This document shows, in pieces, positions 1 to 8,062 of a stretch of 50,581 nucleotides of DNA. Positions within the stretch are counted from its first letter, which is position 1. Each line of letters starts with the position of its first letter. The position numbers were made by a program, and so were the translations under genes. The notes beneath the pieces were generated by a model, which did no database searches, was not told the origin of the DNA, and saw only the letters and a list, made by a program, of their open reading frames with translations. The stretch covers positions 1 through 50,581 of the forward strand of contig CAJWBA010000012.1 in the NCBI GenBank assembly GCA_913020155.1, in the 5' to 3' direction. The DNA is from an uncultured Flavobacteriales bacterium (GTDB lineage Bacteria; Bacteroidota; Bacteroidia; Flavobacteriales; Flavobacteriaceae).

Positions 1-58
1 GCGCATTGAGCTTTAATTGAAACACAAACAATAGGGTAAATACAATTAAAGATTTCAT
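1..58 (-). CDS. 5' end of an exported protein gene, cut by the window edge
   Basis: Reading leftward from an ATG at 58, the minus strand gives an uninterrupted 19-codon fragment, MKSLIVFTLLFVFQLKLNA, which runs off the window. It has a Lys after the initiator Met, a hydrophobic core and a small residue at the end, as expected for a Sec signal peptide. An AT-rich spacer of 84 bases separates it from the DUF2490 gene, which lies upstream on the same strand. The mature protein is outside the window, so its function cannot be given. The call rests only on the signal-peptide-like start and could be chance. Confidence 0.5.
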   Translation of the reverse strand, partial: MKSLIVFTLLFVFQLKLNA

Positions 59-142
59 TTTTAATTTAGTATTTATTGTGAAATAAACGTAATTAATCAT
101 TACCTCTTTCTTTTTTCAAAAAAATAAATACGCAGAATAGTT

Positions 143-820
143 TTAAAGATTAACGAAAGCAAAAATATTCAATTGATCTCGACTTCCTTTGTTAAAAAAC
201 TGGTTCATATATCCCATTTCTAGCCTTACTTTTTTGTTCAAATTATAGCCAAAACCTCCATATAATCTGTTCCGGTCGTACAGTTTAGATTTTGTGTTCA
301 AAAACAATTCATTGTATGCAGAAAAGTAATACTTGTTTTCTTCTTTGGCCCTAATTGGAATATTAACTCCTAGAAAATAACGAACCCGCATTTTAAAATC
401 AGATTCGACAAAACGTTGTTCAAAACGATATCGATGACTCAATTTGAGTTTCCCCAATTTTTGTTTTGATATGAATTGTTGAAAAATTCGATGCTCATTT
501 ACACTCATTTTTGGATCCGATTCGGAAGTGTAATTCTCCGATAAAATGTAACCGTATCCCAGAAGAATATTTTTTTTACTTTCTCCAAAAGTGTAGCCCA
601 ATCCTGTTCTCAACAACAACTGTTCTAGGTTACCAATAGCATCATAGCTTCGATACTGTACCTCATGATGCAAATTCCACTTTTCATTCAATTGCTTGTT
701 TCCTATATAAATTAACCAATTTCCTAAATTGCTTTCTTGTCCTTGAACCAGATTAGGTAGCGCAAACACCAAGGTAAACGCTACCCATAACAATCTTTTT
801 ATCAATTTAATTTTCATCAT
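143..820 (-). CDS. DUF2490 family outer-membrane protein
   Basis: A 225-residue protein with a signal peptide (hydrophobic residues about 9-27, ending near VQGQ). The rest alternates polar and aromatic residues as in a small outer-membrane beta-barrel: RTGLGYTF, LLGYGYIL, HRYRFEQRF, RVRYFLGVNI, RLYGGFGYNL and a closing LNIFAFVNL. This pattern and length fit DUF2490, a Bacteroidota family of unknown role. Its ATG lies inside the 3' end of the carbonic anhydrase gene (14-base overlap), so the two are probably co-transcribed and translationally coupled. Pairing with a carbonic anhydrase could mean a passive pore for a small solute, but nothing in the sequence proves this. Confidence 0.78.
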   Translation of the reverse strand: MMKIKLIKRLLWVAFTLVFALPNLVQGQESNLGNWLIYIGNKQLNEKWNLHHEVQYRSYDAIGNLEQLLLRTGLGYTFGESKKNILLGYGYILSENYTSESDPKMSVNEHRIFQQFISKQKLGKLKLSHRYRFEQRFVESDFKMRVRYFLGVNIPIRAKEENKYYFSAYNELFLNTKSKLYDRNRLYGGFGYNLNKKVRLEMGYMNQFFNKGSRDQLNIFAFVNL

Positions 821-1442
821 AGAAATTTACTGCTCCTGAATTAATATCATACATTCCACCCACTATTTTGATCTCTCCATTGGCTTGCATCTCTTTTAAA
901 ACCTGACTGTCCTCTGAGATTTTATCTATCGTAAGCTCTACATTTTTTTTAGCCACTTCATTCACAAAATCAATGTTCGATGAATTTCTTAGGCTAACGT
1001 CTTCTGGAGAGGTAACTCCATTTACTGCAGGTTTAATTTTTAACAACATTCTCGTTAGGTTTCCTAATTTAACATCATCGCAGGCTCCCTTTACTGCTCC
1101 ACAAGCCGTGTGTCCCAAAACAAGAATAAGTTTTGTTCCTGCAAGCTTACATGCAAATTCCATGCTTCCAAGAATATCTTCATTCACAAAATTCCCTGCA
1201 ATACGAGCACTAAAAATATCTCCAATTCCCTGATCAAAAATCAATTCTGAAGATACTCTGGAGTCGATACAACTTAAGATTGTAGCATAAGGATATTGTC
1301 CGAGACTTGTGTCCTTAACTTGTTCCATCAAATCCCGATCTGATTTTGTTTTTTCTTGAAATCTAATGTTCCCATCTTTTAGGAGTTGCAATGCAGAATC
1401 AGGAGATATTAACGCTTGTGTTTCTTTTGTATATGCTTTCAT
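807..1442 (-). CDS. beta-class carbonic anhydrase
   Basis: A 211-residue enzyme interconverting CO2 and bicarbonate. The zinc ligands and catalytic dyad of beta-carbonic anhydrases are visible: C58, D60 and R62 in SCIDSR, then H111 and C114 in GHTACGAVKGA. The SARIAGNFVNEDILGSMEFA segment is typical of the family. There is no signal peptide, so it should be cytoplasmic, supplying bicarbonate to carboxylases or balancing pH. The ATG at 1442 precedes a full-length fold. It is the first gene of a two-gene unit with DUF2490. A second carbonic-anhydrase-like protein of the gamma class is at 37076-37591. SulP transporters often pair with beta-carbonic anhydrases in bacteria, but the SulP gene here is 7 kb away. 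Confidence 0.95.
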   Translation of the reverse strand: MKAYTKETQALISPDSALQLLKDGNIRFQEKTKSDRDLMEQVKDTSLGQYPYATILSCIDSRVSSELIFDQGIGDIFSARIAGNFVNEDILGSMEFACKLAGTKLILVLGHTACGAVKGACDDVKLGNLTRMLLKIKPAVNGVTSPEDVSLRNSSNIDFVNEVAKKNVELTIDKISEDSQVLKEMQANGEIKIVGGMYDINSGAVNFYDEN

Positions 1443-1531
1443 TTCTATTGTTTTAAATATTTTTTTAACTATTTCATATATCTATTGGAGTAAAACTTAA
1501 AGTAAATTTAGAGCTTTACTGAAAGTATTTT

Positions 1532-1852
1532 TTATGCGTTTTGTTCTAAAAATTTTGTGAGTAAAAATCTGGGGGTGGGAGAAATAATATTTAAGTGAGG
1601 TTTTGAATACCTTTTAAAAACATAGGTTAAGGCACTCTTTTTTGAATTTACAAAAAATTGAGAATTATTCGATTTAAGTAAGGACAATAAAATATCGAAA
1701 TCCAAATGCTTTTCAATTCGTTTTTCTCCTTCAGAGTTAGAAAATGTTTCAGAAACATCTAAAGAATTTTGGGTAATAACAAAAGTTAATTTTGAAATTA
1801 CTAAAAGTAATGATATTATTGAAAAAACTATGAGTTTTCTTTTTCTAGGCAT
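1532..1852 (-). CDS. small single-pass membrane protein of unknown function
   Basis: No recognised family. From the ATG at 1852 it gives 106 residues: a basic start (MPRKRK), one hydrophobic segment (about residues 7-27, either a membrane anchor or an uncleaved signal), and a soluble tail ending SPTPRFLLTKFLEQNA. The frame stays open upstream to 1912, but that part is overlapped by a good -7 box at 1872-1879, so translation should start at 1852 after a short leader. It lies downstream of the GGT-like gene on the same strand with about 105 bases between, so it may have its own promoter. Coding status is plausible, not proven. Confidence 0.5.
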   Translation of the reverse strand: MPRKRKLIVFSIISLLLVISKLTFVITQNSLDVSETFSNSEGEKRIEKHLDFDILLSLLKSNNSQFFVNSKKSALTYVFKRYSKPHLNIISPTPRFLLTKFLEQNA

Positions 1853-1871
1853 CAAAAATAATTTTGTGACA

Positions 1872-1879
1872 CAAATATA
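1872..1879 (-). promoter_or_regulatory. -7 promoter box (TATATTTG) for the small membrane protein
   Basis: Read on the minus strand this is TATATTTG, an exact match to the Bacteroidota TAnnTTTG box recognised by the primary sigma factor. It lies about 20 bases upstream of the ATG at 1852. A TTTC about 19 bases further upstream is an imperfect -33 element. It argues for the shorter start of the downstream gene. Confidence 0.5.
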
Positions 1880-1958
1880 TAAATACTTTTGTTTTGCCGA
1901 AAGTACCCACATCAGCTTTTATCTCGATTAAAAAAAATAAAAATTGACGTTAATCGTG

Positions 1959-3566
1959 TTAATCTTCAACAAATGACTCAGAAGTTCCCTCCCAATCTGG
2001 ATCAGCAGCGCCTAACCAAGAAGTTTTCAAACTATCAATTGCAATCGCATGAACCCTTCCAAATCGGGCAATTTCATCGATCATTTTATGAGGGTATTGA
2101 ACTGGATCGAGATCCGCATTAATCTCAGAAATTTTTGGATGATTTTCTACCCAAAGTGTATCTCCAACAGGGTAAACTCGGGGAAGCATCAAGGCTTTTT
2201 CTAGGGAAATACTCTGATCGACGTAACGACTAATCACCTGAACAACAGCCGGAACAATTCTGCTACCACCCGCTGCACCTAGGGCAAGAACAACCTTGCC
2301 GTTTTTTGTAAGCAGTGTTGGTGTAATATGAGAATTAGCACGATCACCAGGTTTGTAATCTCCAAGATATCCTCCAAGGGTAACGGCATAAATAAACCCG
2401 AGGTCTTTTGACACCACTTTTGACCCCATTATTGGACCAACTGTCTGGGTTAGGGAAACAACATTGCCGGAGGAATCGGCAGTTGTTAAATGGGTAGTAT
2501 GCCCATCGGGAGCTTTCCATGATTCGGGAATTTGTGAAGACTCCACAGAAGCAATGGTTTGGTTTTTACTGTCTATTTCCCAGGCAAATTTACCTGCGTT
2601 TTTGTAGGACAAAATCATTTTTAAAGAATCTGGATATTTTTGAGCATTTCGAAATTGATACGCATATCGAGTTGCTTTTCCCATTGTTACTGCCCAATCA
2701 TTTTCGAAAAGAGGAGCTTTTATTTGGTCTAAAATCTGTAAAATTTGAACAGTAATAGCTCCAAAAGAAGGCAAATACAAGGCATAAACTTTATGTCCTC
2801 TAAAAACACCCTCGACTACTTCGGCGTCCAATGCTTTGTAATTTTTTAGGTCCTCTAAAGTCAATATCCCACCATGAGATTGAATGTCTTGAACCATTTT
2901 TTCAGCTATTTCTCCTTCATAAAAACCTTTGCTTCCTTGGGCAGAGATTACTTTTAAAGTTGTAGCTAAATTTTTCTGAATAAAAAGAGTATTAGCTTTC
3001 AAAACCGAACCATCGGGGTTGAGAAAATTCTCAGAAGTAATCTCAAATTCTTGAAGTTTATCCAGAACTAATTCATGACGATAAACCTCACCAGGTAAAA
3101 TCATAAACCCGTTTTCGGCATGAGAAATTGCCGGTTGCATAACCGTGTACAAATCGAGTAACCCATGTTCTTTTTGCAATTTAATTAAACCCGCAACAAC
3201 ACCTGGAATTCCAATGGTTTCATAACCATAAGAGAACTTTTCTTTTAAAGGAACATAATTCACAGGCACCTCAGTCGAAGCATCAACTCCTCCAATTTTG
3301 CCATCTTCCTTTCTATAAATTGTCTGAAGCCTTCCTCCAATTCCGCTCATACTGGGCTCAACTACAGCTAATGTAAAAGCCGATGCCACAGCAGCATCAA
3401 AGGCATTTCCTCCCATTTGATACATAGCCATTCCTGATTTTGTAGCTAAAGGGTGCGCACTAGAAACCACATTGTTCTTAATTTCTGCTTTTTCAAAAGA
3501 TGAATTACAGGATGAAAAAAGCAACAGCAAAAACATCACCGTCGAAAACTTAAAACAGACTTTCAT
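1959..3566 (-). CDS. gamma-glutamyltransferase-like Ntn-hydrolase lipoprotein
   Basis: A 535-residue protein of the gamma-glutamyltranspeptidase superfamily, which is made as one chain and self-cleaves before a Thr nucleophile. A lipobox (LFSSC, C20) predicts an envelope lipoprotein. Seen: GGNAFDAAVASAFTLAVVEP (53-71), GIPGVVAGL (119-127), GFYEGEIAEKMV (214-224), the processing motif HTTHLTTADSSGNVVSLTQ with T357 as likely nucleophile, and GAAGGSRIV (430-438). Residues that bind the gamma-glutamyl group in E. coli GGT are changed: Arg114 aligns with S97 (VDASTEVP), the NN..MDDF segment is replaced by FIYAVTLGGYLGDY, SSGG is SFGA, and the SS pair before the second oxyanion loop is SH. It may therefore use another N-terminal acyl substrate. 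It follows a dipeptidase gene by 12 bases, suggesting stepwise peptide breakdown. Confidence 0.85.
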   Translation of the reverse strand: MKVCFKFSTVMFLLLLFSSCNSSFEKAEIKNNVVSSAHPLATKSGMAMYQMGGNAFDAAVASAFTLAVVEPSMSGIGGRLQTIYRKEDGKIGGVDASTEVPVNYVPLKEKFSYGYETIGIPGVVAGLIKLQKEHGLLDLYTVMQPAISHAENGFMILPGEVYRHELVLDKLQEFEITSENFLNPDGSVLKANTLFIQKNLATTLKVISAQGSKGFYEGEIAEKMVQDIQSHGGILTLEDLKNYKALDAEVVEGVFRGHKVYALYLPSFGAITVQILQILDQIKAPLFENDWAVTMGKATRYAYQFRNAQKYPDSLKMILSYKNAGKFAWEIDSKNQTIASVESSQIPESWKAPDGHTTHLTTADSSGNVVSLTQTVGPIMGSKVVSKDLGFIYAVTLGGYLGDYKPGDRANSHITPTLLTKNGKVVLALGAAGGSRIVPAVVQVISRYVDQSISLEKALMLPRVYPVGDTLWVENHPKISEINADLDPVQYPHKMIDEIARFGRVHAIAIDSLKTSWLGAADPDWEGTSESFVED

Positions 3567-3578
3567 AATAAAAAATTT

Positions 3579-4880
3579 TTAATTACCTTTTTTTAAATCA
3601 TGAGCTAATGCTTCAACTTGTTCCATAACGCGCAACAAGTTACCTCCCCAAATTTTTTCAATTTGTTTTTGAGTGTATCCTCTTTTTACAAGTTCTTTGG
3701 TAACATTTAAAGACTCCGAAGCATCACTCCAGCCTTCTACTCCTCCTCCTCCATCAAAATCAGAGCTAATTCCCACATGATCAATACCAATTTTATGTTT
3801 GATGTAATCAATATGATCCACAAAATCGCTAACCGAAACAGGCGGAACTTCTTTCTTCAGAGCTGTAAGTGCGTCTTTTACCAGAGACTCTAATTTTTTG
3901 CGTTCTTTGATGTACTTCTGAAGATCATCAAATTCCAAAGCCCTCATTTGGTATTTGTCCAAAACCTTAATGTTGTTTTTGGCTAAGATACTTTTGAGTA
4001 AATCATCTTTTGCTTTAAAATACTTGTTGTGTTTTTCGGTACTCAAATAAGAACTAAAAGCAACTGTTTGAACCACACCTCCACTTTCTTTGACCCACTG
4101 TAATTGTTCGTCATCTAAATTTCTGGAATGATCACACAAAGCCCGAGCCGAAGAATGCGAGGCAATCACTGGAGCTTTTGAATGCGCAATCATTTGTCGG
4201 ATTGCCTCTTTTGAGGGGTGCGAAATATCAATCATCATTCCATAATAATTCATTTTCTCGATGACCTGCTTTCCCAAATCGCTGAGACCATTATGCAAAT
4301 AAACATTATCCTTTTCGCCTGTATTCGAGTCTGATAGCTGACTGTGCCCATTATGAGCCAACGACATGTAGCGTGCTCCGCGATTGTAAAAAACCTCAAC
4401 ATTGTTAATGTCCTCACCTATTGGATACCCGTTTTCGACACCAATCATGGCAACTTTTTTTTCACTCTTCCATATCCTTCTGACATCATTTGCTGTTAGT
4501 GCCAGTTCTATTTGATCGGGGGCATACGTTTTTACCAAACGGTGAATAGCACTAAACTTATCATCAGCATTTGCTGCTGCTTTGGCATAACCCGATGCAT
4601 TCAAACTGTCTTGTCCAGTGTAAACGATGAACCATGCCACATCCAATCCACCCTGTTGCATTCCAGGAATATGAACCTGAGATTGGGTTTCAGAACTGTA
4701 ATTCAAAGAATCGGTAAAATTCCCTGTATTGATATCATCATGGGTATCAATCGTTATTACGGCTTTATGAATTTGTTCCGCCTTGTTTGTGTTGGACATG
4801 GATTTAGACTTTTTTTCTGAGGAACAACTACAAATAAGAACCATTAGTAGAAATGCATTTATTTGAATATAGAGCCGCAT
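3579..4880 (-). CDS. M19 (renal dipeptidase family) membrane dipeptidase lipoprotein
   Basis: A 433-residue zinc dipeptidase of peptidase family M19. The N-terminus is a lipoprotein signal (LICSCSSEKK, lipid Cys at 19). All metal ligands of the family are in place: H47 and D49 in DTHDDI, the bridging E149 in GVENG, H221 in DISHPS, H242 in ASHSSARALCDHSRN, and the late Asp in GISSDFDGGG. The segment NRGARYMSLAHNGHSQLSDS matches the family core. It cleaves dipeptides, including Cys-Gly in characterised relatives, probably on the cell surface or in the periplasm. It is the first gene of a pair with the GGT-like lipoprotein (12-base gap), the classic combination for breaking down glutathione-like peptides. 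An insert around residues 285-335 is charged and possibly helical. Confidence 0.92.
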   Translation of the reverse strand: MRLYIQINAFLLMVLICSCSSEKKSKSMSNTNKAEQIHKAVITIDTHDDINTGNFTDSLNYSSETQSQVHIPGMQQGGLDVAWFIVYTGQDSLNASGYAKAAANADDKFSAIHRLVKTYAPDQIELALTANDVRRIWKSEKKVAMIGVENGYPIGEDINNVEVFYNRGARYMSLAHNGHSQLSDSNTGEKDNVYLHNGLSDLGKQVIEKMNYYGMMIDISHPSKEAIRQMIAHSKAPVIASHSSARALCDHSRNLDDEQLQWVKESGGVVQTVAFSSYLSTEKHNKYFKAKDDLLKSILAKNNIKVLDKYQMRALEFDDLQKYIKERKKLESLVKDALTALKKEVPPVSVSDFVDHIDYIKHKIGIDHVGISSDFDGGGGVEGWSDASESLNVTKELVKRGYTQKQIEKIWGGNLLRVMEQVEALAHDLKKGN

Positions 4881-5125
4881 AATTAAAAAGATTTTTACTA
4901 AGTTATGAAATCTTTTTAAAGTGATTTTTTATCCTAAGTCGCCTTTTACTTTGACCCATCTAAATCCGAAATAATCTCTAGTCATTAGGATTTGCTCAAA
5001 ACGATCGATACTTTGAAACAAAAATATCAATGAGAGGTCATCAAATTATTATTTCTAATGTTTTAAGATGATCCAAAACTCAAGATTGCTTGAAAAAAAA
5101 GCTAATTTGCATAAAAATAAAAAAC

Positions 5126-6367
5126 ATGCAAAGCTCAGAAATATCATCAATCATCTTCAAAAAGCTACTTGAAAATGGTTTGACTGAAAATCTTGCTGAA
5201 ATAAGTACAACAGGAATTCTTCTTTTATTATACATCCTCATTTCAATATTTCTTTTTTGGGTTTCTAGGAAGATTATTATAGGCTTTTTTACTCGGATTT
5301 CTAGAAAAACCAAGAGCACTTTTGACGATATTTTGCTCTCCCACAGAACACCCAAATTACTCTCTTATTTCCCCTCTTTGTATTTATTACACAAACTTAT
5401 TCCAGAGCTTTTAACATCATATCAGTGGCTTAGAAATGTTATTGAGGCACTGTCGGTAATTGTAGCTCTTGCACTAACACGTGCTTTATTGAAGTCGCTA
5501 AATGATTATTTAAAAACATTGAGAGCCTTAAAAGACAAACCCATTGACAGCTACATTCAAGTGATTATGATCTTTCTCTGGTTTATTGGAGGAATTATTA
5601 TTCTTTCCTTGTTGACTGGAACCGAAATAAGAACTTTTTTGACAACACTAGGAGCCTTATCCGCAGTATTACTATTTGTTTTCAAAGACACAATTTTGGG
5701 GTTTGTAGCTAGTGTTCAAATAACGGTTAACGATACCGTTCGAATTGGAGACTGGATTAGCATGCCCAACAGCAATGCTGATGGAAACGTAATTAGCATT
5801 AGTCTTTCAACAGTTCAGGTACAAAATTTTGACAACACCATTACCTCTATTCCAACCTACAAATTGATTTCTGACTCTTTCATCAATTGGCGAGGAATGA
5901 GCGATTCTCCCGGAAGAAGAATCAAACGCTCGCTTTTGATCAAAGTAAGTAGTGTTCGCTTTCTAAAAGAGGAAGAGCTTTCACAACTCAAGAAAATAAA
6001 ATTATTATCTGAATTTATTCAAACCAAAGAGGATGATATTAAAGCGCACAATACAAATTCAAAGGCAGACAAATCCCTAATGATTAATGGACGTAACCTA
6101 ACAAATATTGGGTTGTTCCGAAATTACACAGAAGCCTATTTAGAGCAGCATCCCATGCTGAATATAGATATGACCTTGATGTGTAGACAATTGGCACCAA
6201 GCCCGCAAGGAATTCCAATCGAAATTTACGTCTTTAGCAAAGACAAAGTTTGGAAAAACTATGAACACATTGTCGCAGATATTTTTGACCATTTATTGGC
6301 CTCTACAGAATATTTTTACTTGGAATGTTTTGAACTATCACCTGTATTACCTCTATCAAATGTTTAA
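5126..6367 (+). CDS. MscS-family mechanosensitive channel (YbdG-like)
   Basis: A 413-residue inner-membrane protein. About five hydrophobic helices occupy the first half. The MscS pore and beta-domain follow: LGALSAVLLFVFKDTILGF is the TM3-like pore helix, then VNDTVRIGDWISMP and VQNFDNTITSIPTYKLI. The insertion NWRGMSDSPGRRIKRSLLI and the total length match the YbdG/MscM subgroup rather than short MscS. It releases osmolytes under hypo-osmotic stress. The frame opens at a TTG at 5090, but the ATG at 5126 is a better start and gives the usual YbdG length. Its stop overlaps the next gene by 8 bases. No convincing promoter was found in the 245-base gap upstream. Confidence 0.9.
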   Translation: MQSSEISSIIFKKLLENGLTENLAEISTTGILLLLYILISIFLFWVSRKIIIGFFTRISRKTKSTFDDILLSHRTPKLLSYFPSLYLLHKLIPELLTSYQWLRNVIEALSVIVALALTRALLKSLNDYLKTLRALKDKPIDSYIQVIMIFLWFIGGIIILSLLTGTEIRTFLTTLGALSAVLLFVFKDTILGFVASVQITVNDTVRIGDWISMPNSNADGNVISISLSTVQVQNFDNTITSIPTYKLISDSFINWRGMSDSPGRRIKRSLLIKVSSVRFLKEEELSQLKKIKLLSEFIQTKEDDIKAHNTNSKADKSLMINGRNLTNIGLFRNYTEAYLEQHPMLNIDMTLMCRQLAPSPQGIPIEIYVFSKDKVWKNYEHIVADIFDHLLASTEYFYLECFELSPVLPLSNV

Positions 6368-7070
6368 AAAAATACTTTCCCCAGTATTTCTACTCATTTG
6401 TTTTAACTCTTTGGGTCAGAATATGACAGCTAAAGAACTTATCGGTAAAAGCATTCAGTACCACGACCCGAATAACAATTGGGCTACGTTTTCTGGTGAA
6501 TTAAAAATTACTATGGAAACCCCATCTTGGGGTCCAAGAATAAGTTCTATTTTTTTTGATTTGCAAAAAGGATATTTTAAAAATCAGTACAAGAGTGATT
6601 CAAATTTAATTTTTCAAGAGGTAAACAAAGGAGTATGTTCGGTTCTCTTCAATGGAAAAGCCAAATTCACCTCTGAGGAAGAAAAAAAATATCGCCTCAG
6701 CTGTAATCAAACCAAACGAACCAGAGATTACTACGCCTATTTGTATGGTCTTCCGATGAAACTCAAAGATCCAGGAACAATAATCAATCCCGAGTTAGAG
6801 AAACGAAGCTTTAAAGGAAAAGAATATTGGGTTGCTCAAGTAAATTATGAGAAAGAGGTGGGAAATGATCATTGGTATTTTTATTTCGATCCGATTACTT
6901 ATGCCATGGAAGTTTATCAATTTTATCATGAGGAATCAAAAAACGATGGGGAGTACATTTTATTGACCGAAGAAATTTTAGTCAATGGAATCAAAATGCC
7001 TAAAAACAGAGCTTGGTATTATAACAAAAACGACAAATACCTCGGAACTGATTTTCTTTTTAAAAACTAA
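6360..7070 (+). CDS. exported DUF6503-like (LolA-fold-like) protein
   Basis: A 236-residue protein with a clear signal peptide (hydrophobic residues 5-15, cleavage near SLGQ). The open frame begins at 6261, but the earlier part lies inside the channel gene and lacks signal-peptide character, so the ATG at 6360, overlapping the channel stop by 8 bases, was chosen. The segment GKSIQYHDPNNNWATFSGEL, followed by beta-rich repeats (WYFYFDPITYAMEVYQFYH, GIKMPKNRAWYYNKNDKYLG), resembles DUF6503 proteins of Flavobacteriia, which look like outer-membrane lipid-carrier (LolA/LolB-like) folds. Function unknown. It sits between a channel and a tocopherol-cyclase-like protein with almost no gaps, so the three are likely one operon. 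Confidence 0.72.
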   Translation: MFKKILSPVFLLICFNSLGQNMTAKELIGKSIQYHDPNNNWATFSGELKITMETPSWGPRISSIFFDLQKGYFKNQYKSDSNLIFQEVNKGVCSVLFNGKAKFTSEEEKKYRLSCNQTKRTRDYYAYLYGLPMKLKDPGTIINPELEKRSFKGKEYWVAQVNYEKEVGNDHWYFYFDPITYAMEVYQFYHEESKNDGEYILLTEEILVNGIKMPKNRAWYYNKNDKYLGTDFLFKN

Positions 7071-7084
7071 ACCATTAATAATTC

Positions 7085-8056
7085 ATGTTACTCAACCTAA
7101 TTCATGCGATATGGAATCCAGAATGTTATCACGGTTGGGGGAAATCCAAACGGTTTTTTGAGGGCTGGTATTACAAAATAATAAGTTCAGATCAAAAACA
7201 CGCACTTGCAATCATTCCCGGGATTGCAATGGATGAAAATGGTGAAAAACAAGCTTTTATTCAAGTTTTAGACGGAAGAAATCTCAAAGCTTCCTATTAT
7301 AAATTTTACGCTCAAGAATTTATTCCTAAACCCAAAGTACATGATTTACAAATTGGAAAAAATCGCTTTACAAAAGACAGTATTGAGCTTGATTTACCAG
7401 AATTAAAAGGAAGTTTACGATTTAGAAATAAAGCTCCCTGGCCCAGCAGCTGGGATTCGCCAGGAATTATGGGTCCTTTTTCTTTCGTTCCCTTTATGGA
7501 ATGTTACCACGGAATTTTGAGCATGGACCATAGCATTGAAGGAAGCCTAGTTCATCAAGAGAAAGTCATTTCTTTTGAACAAGGAAGAGGGTACATGGAG
7601 AAAGACTGGGGGCATTCTTTTCCAGAGGGTTATGTTTGGATGCAAAGCAATCATTTCAGTAAAAAAGGGATATCCATCAAAGCTTCTATTGCCAAAATTC
7701 CTTGGGTCGGATCTTCCTTTATCGGATACATTGCTGGGGTTTTGATCCATGGAAAGCTGATTCAATTCACAACTTATAACAAAACTCAGTTGAAGCAATG
7801 TTCGATTTCTAAAAGAGAGGTCGTTATCGAAATGGAAAATAGTTTGTACAAACTATGGATTCGAGCAGAGCGAGAAAAGGCAACCCCACTGGCAGCACCA
7901 ATTGCTGGTTTTATGGATGCACGAATTGAAGAGAGTATGAATGCTAAAATTCACTTAAAATTGGTGCAAAAAAAAACAGAGAAAATCTTGTTAGAAGATA
8001 CAGGAACATCTGCAGGAATTGAAGTTACAGGGAATTATGCTGTTTTAGTAAAATGA
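7085..8056 (+). CDS. tocopherol cyclase family protein
   Basis: A 323-residue protein with hallmarks of the tocopherol cyclase family (Pfam Tocopherol_cycl): WNPECYHGWGKSKRFFEGWY at the N-terminus, then CYHGILSMDHSIEGSL, and YMEKDWGHSFPEGYVWMQSN in the middle. Plant and cyanobacterial members close the chromanol ring of vitamin E, but many heterotrophic bacteria carry relatives of unknown, lipocalin-like function and no tocopherol pathway. No other tocopherol gene is in this window, so a role in binding or modifying a lipophilic compound is as likely as cyclase activity. There is no signal peptide. It follows the DUF6503-like gene by 14 bases and is the last gene before a convergent small ORF. 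Confidence 0.88.
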   Translation: MLLNLIHAIWNPECYHGWGKSKRFFEGWYYKIISSDQKHALAIIPGIAMDENGEKQAFIQVLDGRNLKASYYKFYAQEFIPKPKVHDLQIGKNRFTKDSIELDLPELKGSLRFRNKAPWPSSWDSPGIMGPFSFVPFMECYHGILSMDHSIEGSLVHQEKVISFEQGRGYMEKDWGHSFPEGYVWMQSNHFSKKGISIKASIAKIPWVGSSFIGYIAGVLIHGKLIQFTTYNKTQLKQCSISKREVVIEMENSLYKLWIRAEREKATPLAAPIAGFMDARIEESMNAKIHLKLVQKKTEKILLEDTGTSAGIEVTGNYAVLVK

Positions 8057-8062
8057 GGTAGT

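Noticed and set aside
973-1233. Plus-strand ORF of 86 codons across the carbonic anhydrase gene
   Set aside because: It is antisense to conserved active-site codons, has no family resemblance and reads as a frame shadow.
1925-1956. CGATTAA/TTAATCG arms downstream of the GGT-like gene, considered as a terminator
   Set aside because: The stem is only 7 bp with an 18-base loop, and the T-rich stretch is in the loop rather than after the stem.
4881-5125. 245-base gap between the dipeptidase and channel genes searched for an RNA, small gene or promoter pair
   Set aside because: Only near-misses to the -7 box (such as TACTTTG) were seen; no stable hairpin, tRNA or convincing small ORF.
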